64,000 nucleotides of DNA from Roseibium denhamense (GCF_009711415.1 NZ_SMLZ01000114.1:185523-249522), one strand, 5' to 3'. Counted from the first letter of the stretch, positions 54,132 through 63,631 are shown. Notes: generated by a model from the letters alone, not told the origin. Made by a program: numbers and translations.

Positions 54132-54791
54132 CTAGTCAAATATGGAAAGGCGGCCATCGGCCAGCACCATGCGGCGCGCGTCGACCTGTTCGAGCAACGC
54201 GATGTCGTGCGTGGCAATGATCACCGAGGTGCCAAGTTTGTTCAATTCGATAAACAGACGCAACAGGCGGCGGGCGAGCGGCGGGTCCACGTTGCCGGTC
54301 GGTTCATCGGCAAGCAGGATTTCGGGCCGGGTAATGAGCGCGCGCGCGATGGCTGCGCGCTGCTTTTCACCACCGGACAGAACCGGGGGCAGGACATGCA
54401 TCCGATCCCCAAGCCCAACCCACTTCAAAAGATCGACAACATCAGACCGGTAGTCGGCCTCATCCTTTCCGGCAACGCGCAGAGGAAGGGCAACATTCTC
54501 GTAGGTCGTTAAATGGTCGAGCAGGCGGAAGTCCTGAAACACAACACCGATTTTACGCCTCAACTTCGGTAACTCTTGTTTTCCAATAACACTGAGGTCC
54601 CGGTCAAAAACCTTAATCAGACCGCGTGTTGGCCGCAGGGACATGAACAGCAGCCTGATGAGGCTTGTTTTGCCAGCACCTGACGGGCCGGTCAGAAACT
54701 GAAAGGACTGCGGTTCAATCTGAAACGTCAGATCCTGGAGGATCTCCGGACCCATTCCATATCGCAGCCCCACATTTTCAAATCGGATCAC
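54132..54791 (-). CDS. ftsE: Cell division ATP-binding protein FtsE
   Basis: The 219-residue ABC ATPase has Walker A GPSGAGKTSL (about 35-44), the Q-loop GVVFQDFRLLDHLTT, the signature LSGGEKQRAAIARAL, Walker B ILLADEPTGNVD and the switch His in IIATHDIALL. The VFQDFRLL and EPTGNVD segments are those of FtsE rather than other ABC proteins. It heads ftsE-ftsX-ydcF-plsC. A perfect CtrA-type site lies 42 bp upstream of the start. Confidence 0.95.
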   Translation of the reverse strand: MIRFENVGLRYGMGPEILQDLTFQIEPQSFQFLTGPSGAGKTSLIRLLFMSLRPTRGLIKVFDRDLSVIGKQELPKLRRKIGVVFQDFRLLDHLTTYENVALPLRVAGKDEADYRSDVVDLLKWVGLGDRMHVLPPVLSGGEKQRAAIARALITRPEILLADEPTGNVDPPLARRLLRLFIELNKLGTSVIIATHDIALLEQVDARRMVLADGRLSIFD

Positions 54792-54832
54792 ACCGTTGCT
54801 CCTTTTGATGCCCGGGACGCTATAGGCTGGCC

Positions 54833-54848
54833 GTTAACGCTGCATTAA
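54833..54848 (-). promoter_or_regulatory. Perfect CtrA-type binding site upstream of ftsE
   Basis: On the minus strand TTAATGCAGCGTTAAC matches the CtrA consensus TTAA-N7-TTAAC with no mismatch. It lies 42-57 bp before the ftsE ATG. CtrA is the essential cell-cycle regulator of alphaproteobacteria. Binding here is inferred from sequence only. Confidence 0.6.
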
Positions 54849-54984
54849 TCATATAAATGTCCAGTAGGGACAGAGAAGCCCATCCTCGGAAATATGGGCC
54901 CTTGTCCGATATTCCGTGCCGTTTTGCGAGCCTATCGGTTACAGTGCCACTTCATAAGCTAGCTATGGCGAGGGGTCTTCGGCG

Positions 54985-55920
54985 ATGAAGATCAAATGTC
55001 CGGATTGCGGAACATCTTACGAGATCAAAGCGGAAGCTCTTGGCCCGGAAGGCCGGAGTGTAAAATGCGCCAAATGCGGAAACCGCTGGTTCGTCTCACC
55101 CAAGCCGGAAAAAGAAGCGTCCCTGGCCGCCGGTAAAGATGTGGATGACGCCCCCGCATCGTCTCCAAAAGAGGATACCGAAAAAGACGAAGCCGATTGG
55201 GCAGCCGATTCTGAAGATGATTCGCGTGACGATCCAGACAGCGCCAGCGAAGCCAGCGCCGAGGAAGAGATCGGAGACTTCAAGCCACCGCCAGCCAACT
55301 CGGATGTAGATACGGGTAAGTTCGCATCCGATCTAGCGGAAGATGAAAAGCCGAAAGATCCATCCAAAGCCGATATCGAGACCCTGGCGAAGCGGCCCAA
55401 GATCACTGTGAACCCGGATAAGTTCCGGCGCAACCATATCGGCGCAGTCCTGAATTGGATCTTCCGGCGGAACTTCCGCCGGATCGGCGGCGTGGTGCTG
55501 TTCGGGACAGCCGTCGCGCTCTGCGCTCTTCTCATTTTCATGCGCAATGATCTCGTCAAGCAGTCACCGGATCTTGCAAGCCTCTTCCAAATGATCGGTA
55601 TGGACGTGAACCTGCGGGGCTTGGAGTTCCGGAACCTGCGGACATTCACGGAAGTTGAAGAAGGAAAACGTGTATTGGTCGTTGAAGGATCAATCCGCAA
55701 TTTGCTAGATACGCAAAACACTGTACCTGCGGTTCGGCTGTCGGTGCGCAGCGCCGATATGCAGGAAGTGTATGCCTGGACGGTCGAACCGCGCACCAGA
55801 ACGCTCAACGCTTTTGACGAAACCAGGTTCCGTACCATATTGGCCGATCCACCCGGTGCGGCCTCCGACCTTCAGGTGCGGTTCATCGACCGCAACCAAC
55901 GCCAAGTAGTTTTAGAGTGA
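54985..55920 (+). CDS. MJ0042-type zinc-ribbon membrane protein
   Basis: The 311-residue protein begins with a zinc ribbon, MKIKCPDCGTSYEI and KCAKCGNRWFV (C5, C8, C28, C31), of the MJ0042 type. An acidic, low-complexity linker (about 45-145) follows, then a basic segment and one membrane helix (GGVVLFGTAVALCALLIFM). The C-terminal part (about 205-311) is a small beta domain (EGKRVLVVEGSIRNLLD; VPAVRLSVRSADMQEVYAWT) resembling the DUF3426 domain. The function is unknown. The stop overlaps a GTG that is in frame with hpt, so it is probably co-transcribed with hpt and the regulator. Confidence 0.82.
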   Translation: MKIKCPDCGTSYEIKAEALGPEGRSVKCAKCGNRWFVSPKPEKEASLAAGKDVDDAPASSPKEDTEKDEADWAADSEDDSRDDPDSASEASAEEEIGDFKPPPANSDVDTGKFASDLAEDEKPKDPSKADIETLAKRPKITVNPDKFRRNHIGAVLNWIFRRNFRRIGGVVLFGTAVALCALLIFMRNDLVKQSPDLASLFQMIGMDVNLRGLEFRNLRTFTEVEEGKRVLVVEGSIRNLLDTQNTVPAVRLSVRSADMQEVYAWTVEPRTRTLNAFDETRFRTILADPPGAASDLQVRFIDRNQRQVVLE

Positions 55921-55922
55921 TC

Positions 55923-56486
55923 ATGAATCCAAACATTCACACCCTTTTCGACGAAGACGCGATTTCTCGGAGGGTGAACGCTCTTGCACGCGAGATTGCC
56001 GAAGCAAAGCCAGAAAACCTTCTGGTCGTTGCGGTTTTGAAAGGCAGCTTCATCTTCGCTGCCGATCTCGTACGCGCGATGCACAGGGCAGAGCTGCAGC
56101 CGGAAATGGAGTTCATGCATCTGTCATCCTATGGCGCAGGGACCGAAGGCTCCGACAACATTCGCATTTTACGCGATGTCGAAAGTGACGTTAACGGCCG
56201 AGACATAATATTGGTCGATGATATCCTTGAATCCGGACGCACCCTTGCTTTCGCAAAGGAGCGTCTAACGAGTAGAGGCGCGCGATCCGTTCGCATTGCT
56301 GCATTGCTGGACAAACCAGAGCGCCGCAAAGCTGCCATATCTGCGGATTATGTGGGGTTTGCCTGTCCTGATAAGTTTGTCGTCGGATATGGTATGGACA
56401 TGGGGCACGCGTGGCGGCAGTTGCCCTTCATTGGGTACGTAGCTCCGGATGATACCGGTGGAACGGACGGCAAAACGGGAGGGTAA
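55923..56486 (+). CDS. hpt: Hypoxanthine phosphoribosyltransferase
   Basis: The 187-residue enzyme salvages hypoxanthine (and possibly guanine) to nucleotides using PRPP. LLVVAVLKGSFIFAADLVR is the family N-terminal motif, LSSYGAGTEGSDNIRI is the flexible loop, and IILVDDILESGRTL is the PRPP-binding motif. ADYVGFACPDKFVVGYGMD closes the active site. ATG 55923 is preferred to the GTG at 55917 that overlaps the previous stop. The regulator gene starts 2 bp after its stop codon. Confidence 0.93.
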   Translation: MNPNIHTLFDEDAISRRVNALAREIAEAKPENLLVVAVLKGSFIFAADLVRAMHRAELQPEMEFMHLSSYGAGTEGSDNIRILRDVESDVNGRDIILVDDILESGRTLAFAKERLTSRGARSVRIAALLDKPERRKAAISADYVGFACPDKFVVGYGMDMGHAWRQLPFIGYVAPDDTGGTDGKTGG

Positions 56487-56488
56487 GA

Positions 56489-56884
56489 ATGGCTCGTATT
56501 CTTCTTACGGAAGATGATGAAGCCGTGCGCGGCTTCGTAAAGCGGGCGCTTGAGCTGGACGGCCATTCGGTCGATTCGGCTGAAGACGGCGGCGAAGCCG
56601 TTGAAGCGCTCCGCCGTGAACAAGGCAACTACGATCTTCTTCTATCCGACATCAAGATGCCGATTATGGACGGGATAGCATTGGCCCTTCATACAGCCCG
56701 CGACCACCCGGAAATGCCAATCCTGCTGATGACGGGTTTTGCGGACCAGCGCGAACGGGCAAATGGGCTGGAGAACCTGGTGCATGATGTCATCACAAAG
56801 CCATTCTCGTTGGCCGATATCCGAAAGGCCGTCAAGGACGCGATTTCGGGCATCCAGCCTCAGGACAGCCGCCGCTACGCCTGA
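56489..56884 (+). CDS. Receiver-only response regulator, CpdR-like
   Basis: The 131-residue protein is a single receiver domain. The acidic pair is ED-D at residues 8-10 (MARILLTEDDEAVR), the phospho-acceptor is Asp54 in LLLSDIKMPIMDG, Thr is in LLMTGFAD, and Lys is in VITKPFSL. No output domain is present. It resembles CpdR, which in its unphosphorylated state helps deliver substrates such as CtrA to ClpXP, but CpdR paralogues are common in rhizobia and the assignment is not firm. It is the last gene of the zinc-ribbon-hpt run. Confidence 0.78.
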   Translation: MARILLTEDDEAVRGFVKRALELDGHSVDSAEDGGEAVEALRREQGNYDLLLSDIKMPIMDGIALALHTARDHPEMPILLMTGFADQRERANGLENLVHDVITKPFSLADIRKAVKDAISGIQPQDSRRYA

Positions 56885-56907
56885 AACAACTCAGCGTTCC
56901 CCATAAA

Positions 56908-56938
56908 TAAAAAACCCCGCTTGATGCGGGGTTCTTTT
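56908..56938. terminator. Bidirectional terminator between the regulator and DUF4175 genes
   Basis: AACCCCGC (56913-56920), loop TTGAT, GCGGGGTT (56926-56933), with CTTTT after it on the + strand and TTTTTA on the minus strand. It serves the converging response regulator and DUF4175 genes. Confidence 0.88.
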
Positions 56939-56958
56939 GTAGGCGGAAGCCTTTTGTT

Positions 56959-59529
56959 TCAATAGCGCTTCAAGAGGCGTTCCAGATAGTCGAGTTCCAG
57001 TTGCGGGCGCGACGGATCCGAGAACCGGCGCCGTAACTCTTCCAGAATTCTGCGTGCCCGCTGGACGTCGATCTCATCCGGTATCTGCACACGGTTGTTG
57101 AAATCCGGCCCTTCAGTGCGCCTCGGACGGCCAAGCGGATCCTCGTCCATCTGGGACATGCCGCTCGGCGCGCCCGGACCTTCACCTTGACCCATCATTT
57201 GTTCCGTCAGCCCCTGCGCACCCCGGCGGAGGGCGTCAAGCGCATCACCTTGCTGTCCTAGGGCCTGCTGTCCCTGGCCCTCGCCAAGGGATCCTTCCGC
57301 CTGGCCCATGGATTCACCAGCTTCGCCGAGGGCTTCGTTCTCGCCCATACCGTTCTGGCCAAGCTGATCCATCAACTCCTGAAGCTGTTGTGCGAGGTTA
57401 CCCTGGCCTTGTTGAAGCTGTTGAAGCATCTGCTCCAGCTGCTCCTGGGTCATTTGCTGGCCTGGGCCTTGCTGTTGCTGCTGTTGTTGTTGCTGGCCGC
57501 CTTGCTGCTGATCCTGGTTGAAGCGATGGGTTTCATCCATCAGCTGCTGCTGCCGTTGGATCATCTCACCAAGCTGGTTGAGCATCTCCATCATTTCGCT
57601 ATTCATGCCATTGGGCATCATCTGCGGCCGCCCGGCTTGCAGGTTCTCCAGCATCTGCTGCATCTGCGCCAACAGCTCCCGGGCCGCGTCCCGCGAACCG
57701 GTTCGCGCCAGCTCTTCAATCCGGTCCAGCATTTCGCTCAAATCCTGCTGGTTCAACGATTGCTGGTTGCCGTCAAATGGCTGCATGGCTTGGGGGTTCT
57801 GGCGCATTTGTTCGGCAAGCGCCTGCATATACTCGTTCAAGGCCTCGCGCAGCTGCTGCGTCAGTTCCGCGATTTCTTCGTCGCTTGCCCCTTCTTCTAA
57901 CGCTTTGCGAAGGGCCTCCTGAGCTTCCCGGAGCTTTCTTTCTGCCGCGGACAGATCTCCATCTTCAATCGACAGGGCGAGGTCCCACAGAAGCGGGAGA
58001 AGCGTTTTCAGATCCTCATGCGTTTCCGCCCGAACCAAATGGCCGTAGACAAACCGCATGCCGAGATAGTCCCGTGGTTTGTAATCGAACATTTCAGGGG
58101 CAAGCATTAGCGCGTCAAAAGCTGTGATGACCTGAGAATGCGACAAGGCGTCCATGGCCAATATGCGCCGTTGCTCCACGATGGAGCGGGCCAGAGGCTT
58201 GGCAAAACGGCGCTGGGGCAGCGTAATGTCATAGGCTGGCGAAACGCCTTCCTGATCCGCCTGATCGCGGGCAATCAAGGTCAGAGTTACATCGGACCCC
58301 GCCCAGGGATGAGAGGTGAGATCGCGAATGGTCTCGCCGGTTTTTGCGGTTCCGGCCCGCGGCGGCAGCGACAGCGGAAACCGCGGTGCCTCGATCAAGG
58401 GCTCCGGTACGTGGCCGGCCCGGTTGGTGTCAGGCACCTGGGACACTTGCGCCTCGGCGGACACAACACCGTAATCATCGTTCACGAGATAAGAGAATTT
58501 CAAAGCACCACTGAGCTGAGCCTCGGGATCATCGGTCAACCGGATTTCGGGCGCATTGTCGGGACGAACGGCAAAGACATAGCTCTGCATCGGTTCATTG
58601 CCGTTCTGCAGCTCGACGATGCCAGTCGTGGTCAGCGTAAACCGGCGTTCTACCGGTAACAGGCGTGCGGCTTCCGGAGAGACATCGCCCTCTGTTTCCA
58701 CAGGCGCCACAAGCTCCGGTTCGCCTTCTTCCGCAACGGCAAAAGTCATCTGAAGGTCCGGAGCCCCCTGACTGCGCACCACAAGGACGGACCCTTCCGG
58801 GACGGAGATCGGGTCAGCCGGATCCCTGAGTTGAGCGCTTTCGCCGGTCAAATAGATTGGGGGCTCATCCGTGTAGATCGGCGGGGTAACCCACGCATCA
58901 AGGCGCGTTGGGACATCGACCGGCTGGAAAGGGTTCCGGAAGGCTGATGCCAGCCGGTCGCCATAATTGCCACCAGATGCCGCAATGCCGATCAGAAGCA
59001 ATCCCGCAGCAACAACCCGGAAGGCCCAGGGATCCCGCCGGTAGGCTTTCGGATCGGGTGCCTTGGATTTCGCACGCGCCACCGTTTCCGCCATCCGGCG
59101 TTGGTGGAGGGCCCACATTGCCTGACTGGAGGGGTCCGACTGCCCAATGGACAGTTCGTCATCGAGGGTAGACAACGGCTGGTGCCGGTAACCCGAACCA
59201 GCTTCGATCCTGTCCAAGGCTTCGTGCCGGGACGGCCAGGACAGGTCCAACAAACCGCGTCCTGCCCAGATGAGCGCGGCCAAGAACACGACCACACCGA
59301 TCGGACCAGCCCAAACGGGCAGGGCCAGCCACAGGCCGGTGAGTGAAAGACCCGCAAACAGTCCCGCGACAACAATTATTGGAAGGAGTGCCCGCCAAAG
59401 GCGCTCGATGAAAAGAGCAAGGCGGCTTTGTCTGGCCAGACGGTCCAGCCGGACAGCGATCAACGCACGCCAGCTGACTTCTTGGGGAAGAGACGGTTTT
59501 TCAGGCTTCATGTTGTCGTTCGGGCTCAA
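56959..59529 (-). CDS. DUF4175 (TIGR02302-type) large membrane protein
   Basis: The product is about 856 residues. Two membrane helices lie near 45-95 and a third near 165-190 (WAFRVVAAGLLLIGIAASG). A beta-rich region follows (about 210-430), beginning VPTRLDAWVTPPIYTDEPPIYLTGES. The C-terminal ~300 residues are a helical, Gln/Met/Gly-rich repeat region, including a run of nine Gln. Function is unknown. GGAGGT lies 6 nt upstream of TTG 59529 and much too far from the ATG at 59511, so TTG is the better start. It follows lysA on the same strand. Confidence 0.82.
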   Translation of the reverse strand: MSPNDNMKPEKPSLPQEVSWRALIAVRLDRLARQSRLALFIERLWRALLPIIVVAGLFAGLSLTGLWLALPVWAGPIGVVVFLAALIWAGRGLLDLSWPSRHEALDRIEAGSGYRHQPLSTLDDELSIGQSDPSSQAMWALHQRRMAETVARAKSKAPDPKAYRRDPWAFRVVAAGLLLIGIAASGGNYGDRLASAFRNPFQPVDVPTRLDAWVTPPIYTDEPPIYLTGESAQLRDPADPISVPEGSVLVVRSQGAPDLQMTFAVAEEGEPELVAPVETEGDVSPEAARLLPVERRFTLTTTGIVELQNGNEPMQSYVFAVRPDNAPEIRLTDDPEAQLSGALKFSYLVNDDYGVVSAEAQVSQVPDTNRAGHVPEPLIEAPRFPLSLPPRAGTAKTGETIRDLTSHPWAGSDVTLTLIARDQADQEGVSPAYDITLPQRRFAKPLARSIVEQRRILAMDALSHSQVITAFDALMLAPEMFDYKPRDYLGMRFVYGHLVRAETHEDLKTLLPLLWDLALSIEDGDLSAAERKLREAQEALRKALEEGASDEEIAELTQQLREALNEYMQALAEQMRQNPQAMQPFDGNQQSLNQQDLSEMLDRIEELARTGSRDAARELLAQMQQMLENLQAGRPQMMPNGMNSEMMEMLNQLGEMIQRQQQLMDETHRFNQDQQQGGQQQQQQQQQGPGQQMTQEQLEQMLQQLQQGQGNLAQQLQELMDQLGQNGMGENEALGEAGESMGQAEGSLGEGQGQQALGQQGDALDALRRGAQGLTEQMMGQGEGPGAPSGMSQMDEDPLGRPRRTEGPDFNNRVQIPDEIDVQRARRILEELRRRFSDPSRPQLELDYLERLLKRY

Positions 59530-59666
59530 CAAGCACCTCCGGATCCGCTTCGCACCGGCGCATGTAACCTCACAGCCGGCCGCAAGACTTCAAGTCCTCA
59601 CTATAAGGTGAGGCAAACCGGCCCATACGGCAACCTGTCGGAACAACTAATTAAATGATCACCTTG

Positions 59667-60941
59667 TCACGAACGGTTGAGCCACTCGGGAATCTGGTCG
59701 AGCGACAGCAGGTCTTCGTAGGTCGGCCGCGCCCGGACCACGGCGAATTGATCCTGATTTACCAGCACTTCCGGGACCAAAAGCCGCGAGTTGTAGGTGC
59801 TGGCCTGGACCGCACCATAGGCCCCGGCAGAATAGACAGCCATCAGGTCTCCTGCCTTTACGGACGCCAGATCCCTGTCCTGCGCGAGGAAGTCCCCTGT
59901 CTCACAGACCGGACCGACGACATCGGCCTTGATTCGCGGTGCGTGTTCATCCGGCTCTTGGACTGGGCGGATTTCGTGAAACGCTTCATAGAGGGTCGGA
60001 CGGATGAGATCATTCATGGCCCCATCGACAATCACGAAGTTCTTTGCATCGCCCTCTTTGACATAAATGACTTTGGTCACCAGGAGCCCGGCATTGCCTG
60101 CGATCATGCGGCCGGGTTCAAACATGACGGTACAGCCGAGTTCGCTGACATGCTTTTTGACAACGGCCGCGTAGGCGTCCGGCAAGGGCGGCGGATTGTT
60201 GTCCGTGACATAGGGAATACCAAGCCCGCCGCCAAGATCGACATGCTCGATTGTGTGCCCCTCGGCGCGCAAGTCCGCGATCAGACCGCCAAGACGTGCA
60301 AATGCATTGTCAAACGGCTCCAGTTCCGTGATCTGTGACCCGATATGCATGTCGATCCCGGTCACCTTGATCCCGGGCAAGGTAGCGGCATCCGCATAAA
60401 CGGCCTTGGCGCGTTGCCACGGAATACCAAACTTGTTTTCAGCTTTTCCGGTGGCAATTTTCGCATGGGTCTTGGCATCAACGTCCGGGTTGATGCGCAT
60501 CGATACCCGGGCAGTCTTTCCCATCTGCGATGCGACGCGGGAAAGCTGGTGCAACTCAGGCTCAGACTCAACGTTAAAGCACAGAATGTCCTCGCCCAGC
60601 GCATAAGCTTGCTCGGCTTCGGTCTTGCCGACCCCGGAGAAGACGATCTTTTCCGGCGGGACGCCCGCTGCCCGTGCCCGGCGCAGCTCGCCTTCCGACA
60701 CGACATCCATGCCCGCGCCAAACTGCGCCAGAAGGGTCAATACAGCCTGATTGGAATTCGCTTTCATCGCATAACAGACCAGCGAAGGAATATCGCTGAA
60801 CGCCGATGAAAACACCTGGTAATGGCGGGTCAGTGTTGCGGTCGAATAGATGTAGAAGGGGGTCCCGACCTCACGCGCGATGTCCTCAATCGCCACGCCT
60901 TCGGCAAACAGCCGGCCATTTTTGTAATCAAAATGATGCAC
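59667..60941 (-). CDS. lysA: Diaminopimelate decarboxylase
   Basis: The 424-residue PLP enzyme decarboxylates meso-DAP to lysine. The PLP lysine is Lys59 in CYAMKANSNQAVL. VSEGELRRARAAGVP, KIVFSGVGKTEAE, and the PLP-phosphate site HVDLGGGLGIPY follow. The second domain has FEPGRMIAGNAG, VDGAMNDLIRP, and VCETGDFLAQDR with the active-site Cys-Glu from the neighbouring subunit. ATG 60941 gives a normal N-terminus. It lies 50 bp after the lptM-like gene and 137 bp before DUF4175. Confidence 0.97.
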   Translation of the reverse strand: MHHFDYKNGRLFAEGVAIEDIAREVGTPFYIYSTATLTRHYQVFSSAFSDIPSLVCYAMKANSNQAVLTLLAQFGAGMDVVSEGELRRARAAGVPPEKIVFSGVGKTEAEQAYALGEDILCFNVESEPELHQLSRVASQMGKTARVSMRINPDVDAKTHAKIATGKAENKFGIPWQRAKAVYADAATLPGIKVTGIDMHIGSQITELEPFDNAFARLGGLIADLRAEGHTIEHVDLGGGLGIPYVTDNNPPPLPDAYAAVVKKHVSELGCTVMFEPGRMIAGNAGLLVTKVIYVKEGDAKNFVIVDGAMNDLIRPTLYEAFHEIRPVQEPDEHAPRIKADVVGPVCETGDFLAQDRDLASVKAGDLMAVYSAGAYGAVQASTYNSRLLVPEVLVNQDQFAVVRARPTYEDLLSLDQIPEWLNRS

Positions 60942-60991
60942 AGGACACCCTATCCGTCGTCGATGGTCTGATTGTTATACGCGCAAGTCTT

Positions 60992-61198
60992 CTACTTGAT
61001 CAGGAAATCGAGAGGAAAGCTGCGATCATCCTGCGGCGGCGGCTGACTCGGCGCGACGGCCGGATCGACAGGCCCTTCTGCGGCAGGCTGGGCTGTCCCA
61101 GGCGTGTCCAAACCACCCTTGCGCCCGCATCCGCCAAGAGCTAGGCCGAGACAAACACTAAGCAGAACAAGTGCCTTCATCCGGGATGTCGTTGCCAT
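60992..61198 (-). CDS. lptM: LptM-like small lipoprotein
   Basis: The 68-residue product has a lipoprotein signal, MKALVLLSVCLGLALGGC, with the lipobox LGGC, followed by GRKGGLDTPG, which is the conserved short motif of the LptM/YifL family. The tail is Pro-rich (SQPPPQDDRSFPLDFLIK). In E. coli LptM assists LptD folding. Start 61198 is preferred because AAGGG lies 5 nt upstream; ATG 61225 is an alternative. The order argH-lptM-lysA is a familiar one in proteobacteria. Confidence 0.75.
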   Translation of the reverse strand: MATTSRMKALVLLSVCLGLALGGCGRKGGLDTPGTAQPAAEGPVDPAVAPSQPPPQDDRSFPLDFLIK

Positions 61199-61292
61199 GG
61201 TCGCCCTTTTCAGGAGTTTGGTCATGCGATTTTCTTCTCCTCGCATGAGCGGCCGGTTTGAGCAAGCCCGCTCATGCAGGAAGAAGATTGGT

Positions 61293-62681
61293 TCAGGCGT
61301 TTTTGGAAAGCTCTTTCAGCCAGCGCCGCGCCTGTTTCCGGACATTGACTGGAGAGGTGCCACCGTAACTGGTCCGGCTTCGGACCGACTTGTCGACTGA
61401 CAGGACCGAAAACACTTCATTCGTAATGCGTGGCTCGACCTCTTGCATGGCTGTCAAGTTGACCTTGTGAAGCTCGATGCCTTGCGCGACGGCCAAAGCC
61501 ACGATTTTGCCGGTCACATGGTGCGCATCGCGGAAGGGCAGGCCCAACACGCGCACAAGCCAATCAGCCAAATCCGTTGCCGTTGAATAGCCCGAACCAG
61601 CGGCTTTCTTCATAGCCTTGGTGTTTGGCTCCAGATCACGCATCATTCCTGTCATGGCAGCGAGCGCGAGCGATATGCTGGCAAGACCGTCAAAAGCCTG
61701 TTCCTTGTCTTCCTGCATATCCTTGGAATAGGCGAGCGGCAGCCCCTTCATCATGGTCAACAGAGCCTGCAAGGATCCATAGATACGGCCCGGCTTGGCA
61801 CGCACCAGCTCGGCAGCATCAGGATTTTTCTTCTGCGGCATTATGGAAGAGCCGGTTGAAAATTTATCCGACAATTTGACGAAACCGAACTGGGCAGAGC
61901 ACCAGATCACGATTTCCTCAGCAAGCCGGGACAGGTGCATTGCCGTCAAGGATGCGGCGGCAAGAGCCTCAATCACAAAATCCCGGTCGGACACGGCATC
62001 GAGAGAATTCGCCGTTGGACGTTCAAAGCCGAGGGCCTCGGCGGTCATCTTGCGGTCGATCGGAAAGGACGTTCCGGCAAGCGCTGCTGCGCCGAGTGGA
62101 CATTCGTTCATGCGTTTGCGGGCATCGCGGACCCGCCCGCGGTCCCTTGCAAACATTTCCACGTAAGCCAGGAGATGGTGCCCAAAAGTGACCGGTTGCG
62201 CGGACTGAAGATGGGTAAAGCCCGGCATCACAACCGATGCATGGTCTTCCGCCTTTGCAGCCAGAACCTGCATGAGCTCCGTCAGCTGATCGTCCAGCGT
62301 GTCCAGTGTATCGCGGACCCAAAGCCGGAAATCCGTGGCAACCTGATCATTGCGCGAGCGGGCTGTATGCAATCGTCCGGCTGCCGGGCCGATAAGCTCT
62401 GCAAGCCGGGCCTCAACATTCATATGAATATCTTCCAGGGCCCGGGAAAACTTGAATTCGCCGCTTTCGATTTCTGACAGGATTGTGTCTAGACCTTGAA
62501 CGATCTTATCGGCATCGTCCCGCGTCACGATGTCCTTTTCCGCGAGCATACGTACATGGGCTTTCGAGCCATCAATGTCTTGCTTATATAGCTTCTTGTC
62601 GTAGTCGATGGAGGCATTGATTTCCTCCATGATGGCGTCCGGTCCCTCGGCAAACCGGCCTCCCCACATACGATTGCTCAT
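61293..62681 (-). CDS. argH: Argininosuccinate lyase
   Basis: The 462-residue enzyme cleaves argininosuccinate into arginine and fumarate. It begins [11 protein letters not shown], with [31 protein letters not shown] (catalytic region), and the superfamily signature [20 protein letters not shown], which holds the mobile catalytic loop. The start at 62681 has AGGA upstream; an in-frame extension to 62942 overlaps the divergent TlpA-like gene. It heads argH-lptM-lysA-DUF4175. Confidence 0.96.
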   Translation of the reverse strand: MSNRMWGGRFAEGPDAIMEEINASIDYDKKLYKQDIDGSKAHVRMLAEKDIVTRDDADKIVQGLDTILSEIESGEFKFSRALEDIHMNVEARLAELIGPAAGRLHTARSRNDQVATDFRLWVRDTLDTLDDQLTELMQVLAAKAEDHASVVMPGFTHLQSAQPVTFGHHLLAYVEMFARDRGRVRDARKRMNECPLGAAALAGTSFPIDRKMTAEALGFERPTANSLDAVSDRDFVIEALAAASLTAMHLSRLAEEIVIWCSAQFGFVKLSDKFSTGSSIMPQKKNPDAAELVRAKPGRIYGSLQALLTMMKGLPLAYSKDMQEDKEQAFDGLASISLALAAMTGMMRDLEPNTKAMKKAAGSGYSTATDLADWLVRVLGLPFRDAHHVTGKIVALAVAQGIELHKVNLTAMQEVEPRITNEVFSVLSVDKSVRSRTSYGGTSPVNVRKQARRWLKELSKNA

Positions 62682-62722
62682 ATCCTGTCCCTTAGAAGGC
62701 GCCCCGAACGGGGTGTGAACGA

Positions 62723-63370
62723 ATGACGAAGCCAGAAGAACCCGTATCCCGATCCAAACGCAACATAGTTGCCGCAGGGATCGCAGGCGCATTGGCCGCT
62801 CTGGCGGCTCTATACGTGATCGCTGGACCTGATGGCAACATAACAACGGCTCAAAGCTGTCCTGCCGCGTTGCAATCGGCTGGAAAAGCCAAGCCATTTG
62901 CAACAGGTGAAGTCGCCGCATTCCTGCCTGCGAGTGCACCACTGGATTTGACGCATCTGACGTTCAAGAATGACAAGGGCGAAACCGTCACAATGGCCGA
63001 CTTCAAGGACAAGACGGTGCTCTTGAACCTCTGGGCCACCTGGTGCGCGCCTTGCCGGAAGGAAATGCCCGCTCTGGATCAGCTGCAACAGGACATGGGA
63101 GGCGACCAGTTCGAGGTCGTGGCCGTTAGCCTAGATCGCGGCGGCCCCGCAAAGCCGAAGGATTTCCTGGACGAGATTAACGTCGACACTCTGGCGTTCT
63201 TCCAGGACAGCTCAAACGGGCTGCTCAAGGATCTGCAGCGGGTCGCAAGGGCTACCGGCCTGCCGACGACCATACTCATAAGCCCTGAAGGGTGTGAGAT
63301 TGGAACGATGTATGGCCCCGCGGAATGGGCATCCCACGAGGCGAAAGCACTCATTGATTCTGTTCTTTAG
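62723..63370 (+). CDS. tlpA: TlpA-family thiol:disulfide oxidoreductase
   Basis: The 215-residue protein is membrane-anchored by an N-terminal helix ([21 protein letters not shown]) with a thioredoxin domain outside. The active site is [17 protein letters not shown], the WCxxC form of TlpA and related heme-maturation reductases, and the cis-Pro loop is TGLPTTILI. An extra Cys in [10 protein letters not shown] and in EGCEIGTM may form the second disulfide seen in TlpA. It supports cytochrome oxidase or other copper/cytochrome maturation in the periplasm. It is divergent from argH across 41 bp. Confidence 0.85.
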   Translation: MTKPEEPVSRSKRNIVAAGIAGALAALAALYVIAGPDGNITTAQSCPAALQSAGKAKPFATGEVAAFLPASAPLDLTHLTFKNDKGETVTMADFKDKTVLLNLWATWCAPCRKEMPALDQLQQDMGGDQFEVVAVSLDRGGPAKPKDFLDEINVDTLAFFQDSSNGLLKDLQRVARATGLPTTILISPEGCEIGTMYGPAEWASHEAKALIDSVL

Positions 63371-63418
63371 GCTGTCAGGAGCGGGGGTACTTTGGTTGAG
63401 GTCCCCGCACCCCGTCCG

Positions 63419-63631
63419 TTAAACCGTGATGTCCACGGCCTCTCCGAGACCAGGAATTTGGCGCTGATCGCGGCGGTCCTGCTGGTCAGTCGCTTCTGAT
63501 TCTTCCAAACGTTCAGCAACCTGCCGTTCCTGTTCGTTTTGATCCCGAACAGCATTCGTAGCCAGTTCACTGCGCACATTGGCTGCGCTGTAAGCGGCTT
63601 GTGAAGATGTGCTGTCTGATACACTCGCCAT
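63419..63631 (-). CDS. Small helical hypothetical protein (70 aa)
   Basis: The protein reads MASVSDSTSSQAAYSAANVR, then a charged helix rich in Glu, Gln and Arg (NEQERQVAERLEESEA), and ends GLGEAVDITV. I cannot place it firmly; the ending and the length are reminiscent of small YjfB-type motility-associated proteins. AAAGGAG lies 8 nt upstream of ATG 63631, a strong ribosome binding site, which supports translation. It converges on the TlpA-like gene. Confidence 0.55.
   Translation of the reverse strand: MASVSDSTSSQAAYSAANVRSELATNAVRDQNEQERQVAERLEESEATDQQDRRDQRQIPGLGEAVDITV

Noticed and set aside
57469..57495. Trinucleotide microsatellite
   Set aside because: It is a mixed CAG/CAA stretch encoding glutamine within DUF4175, not a pure tandem repeat. 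It is noted as a finding on coding composition instead.
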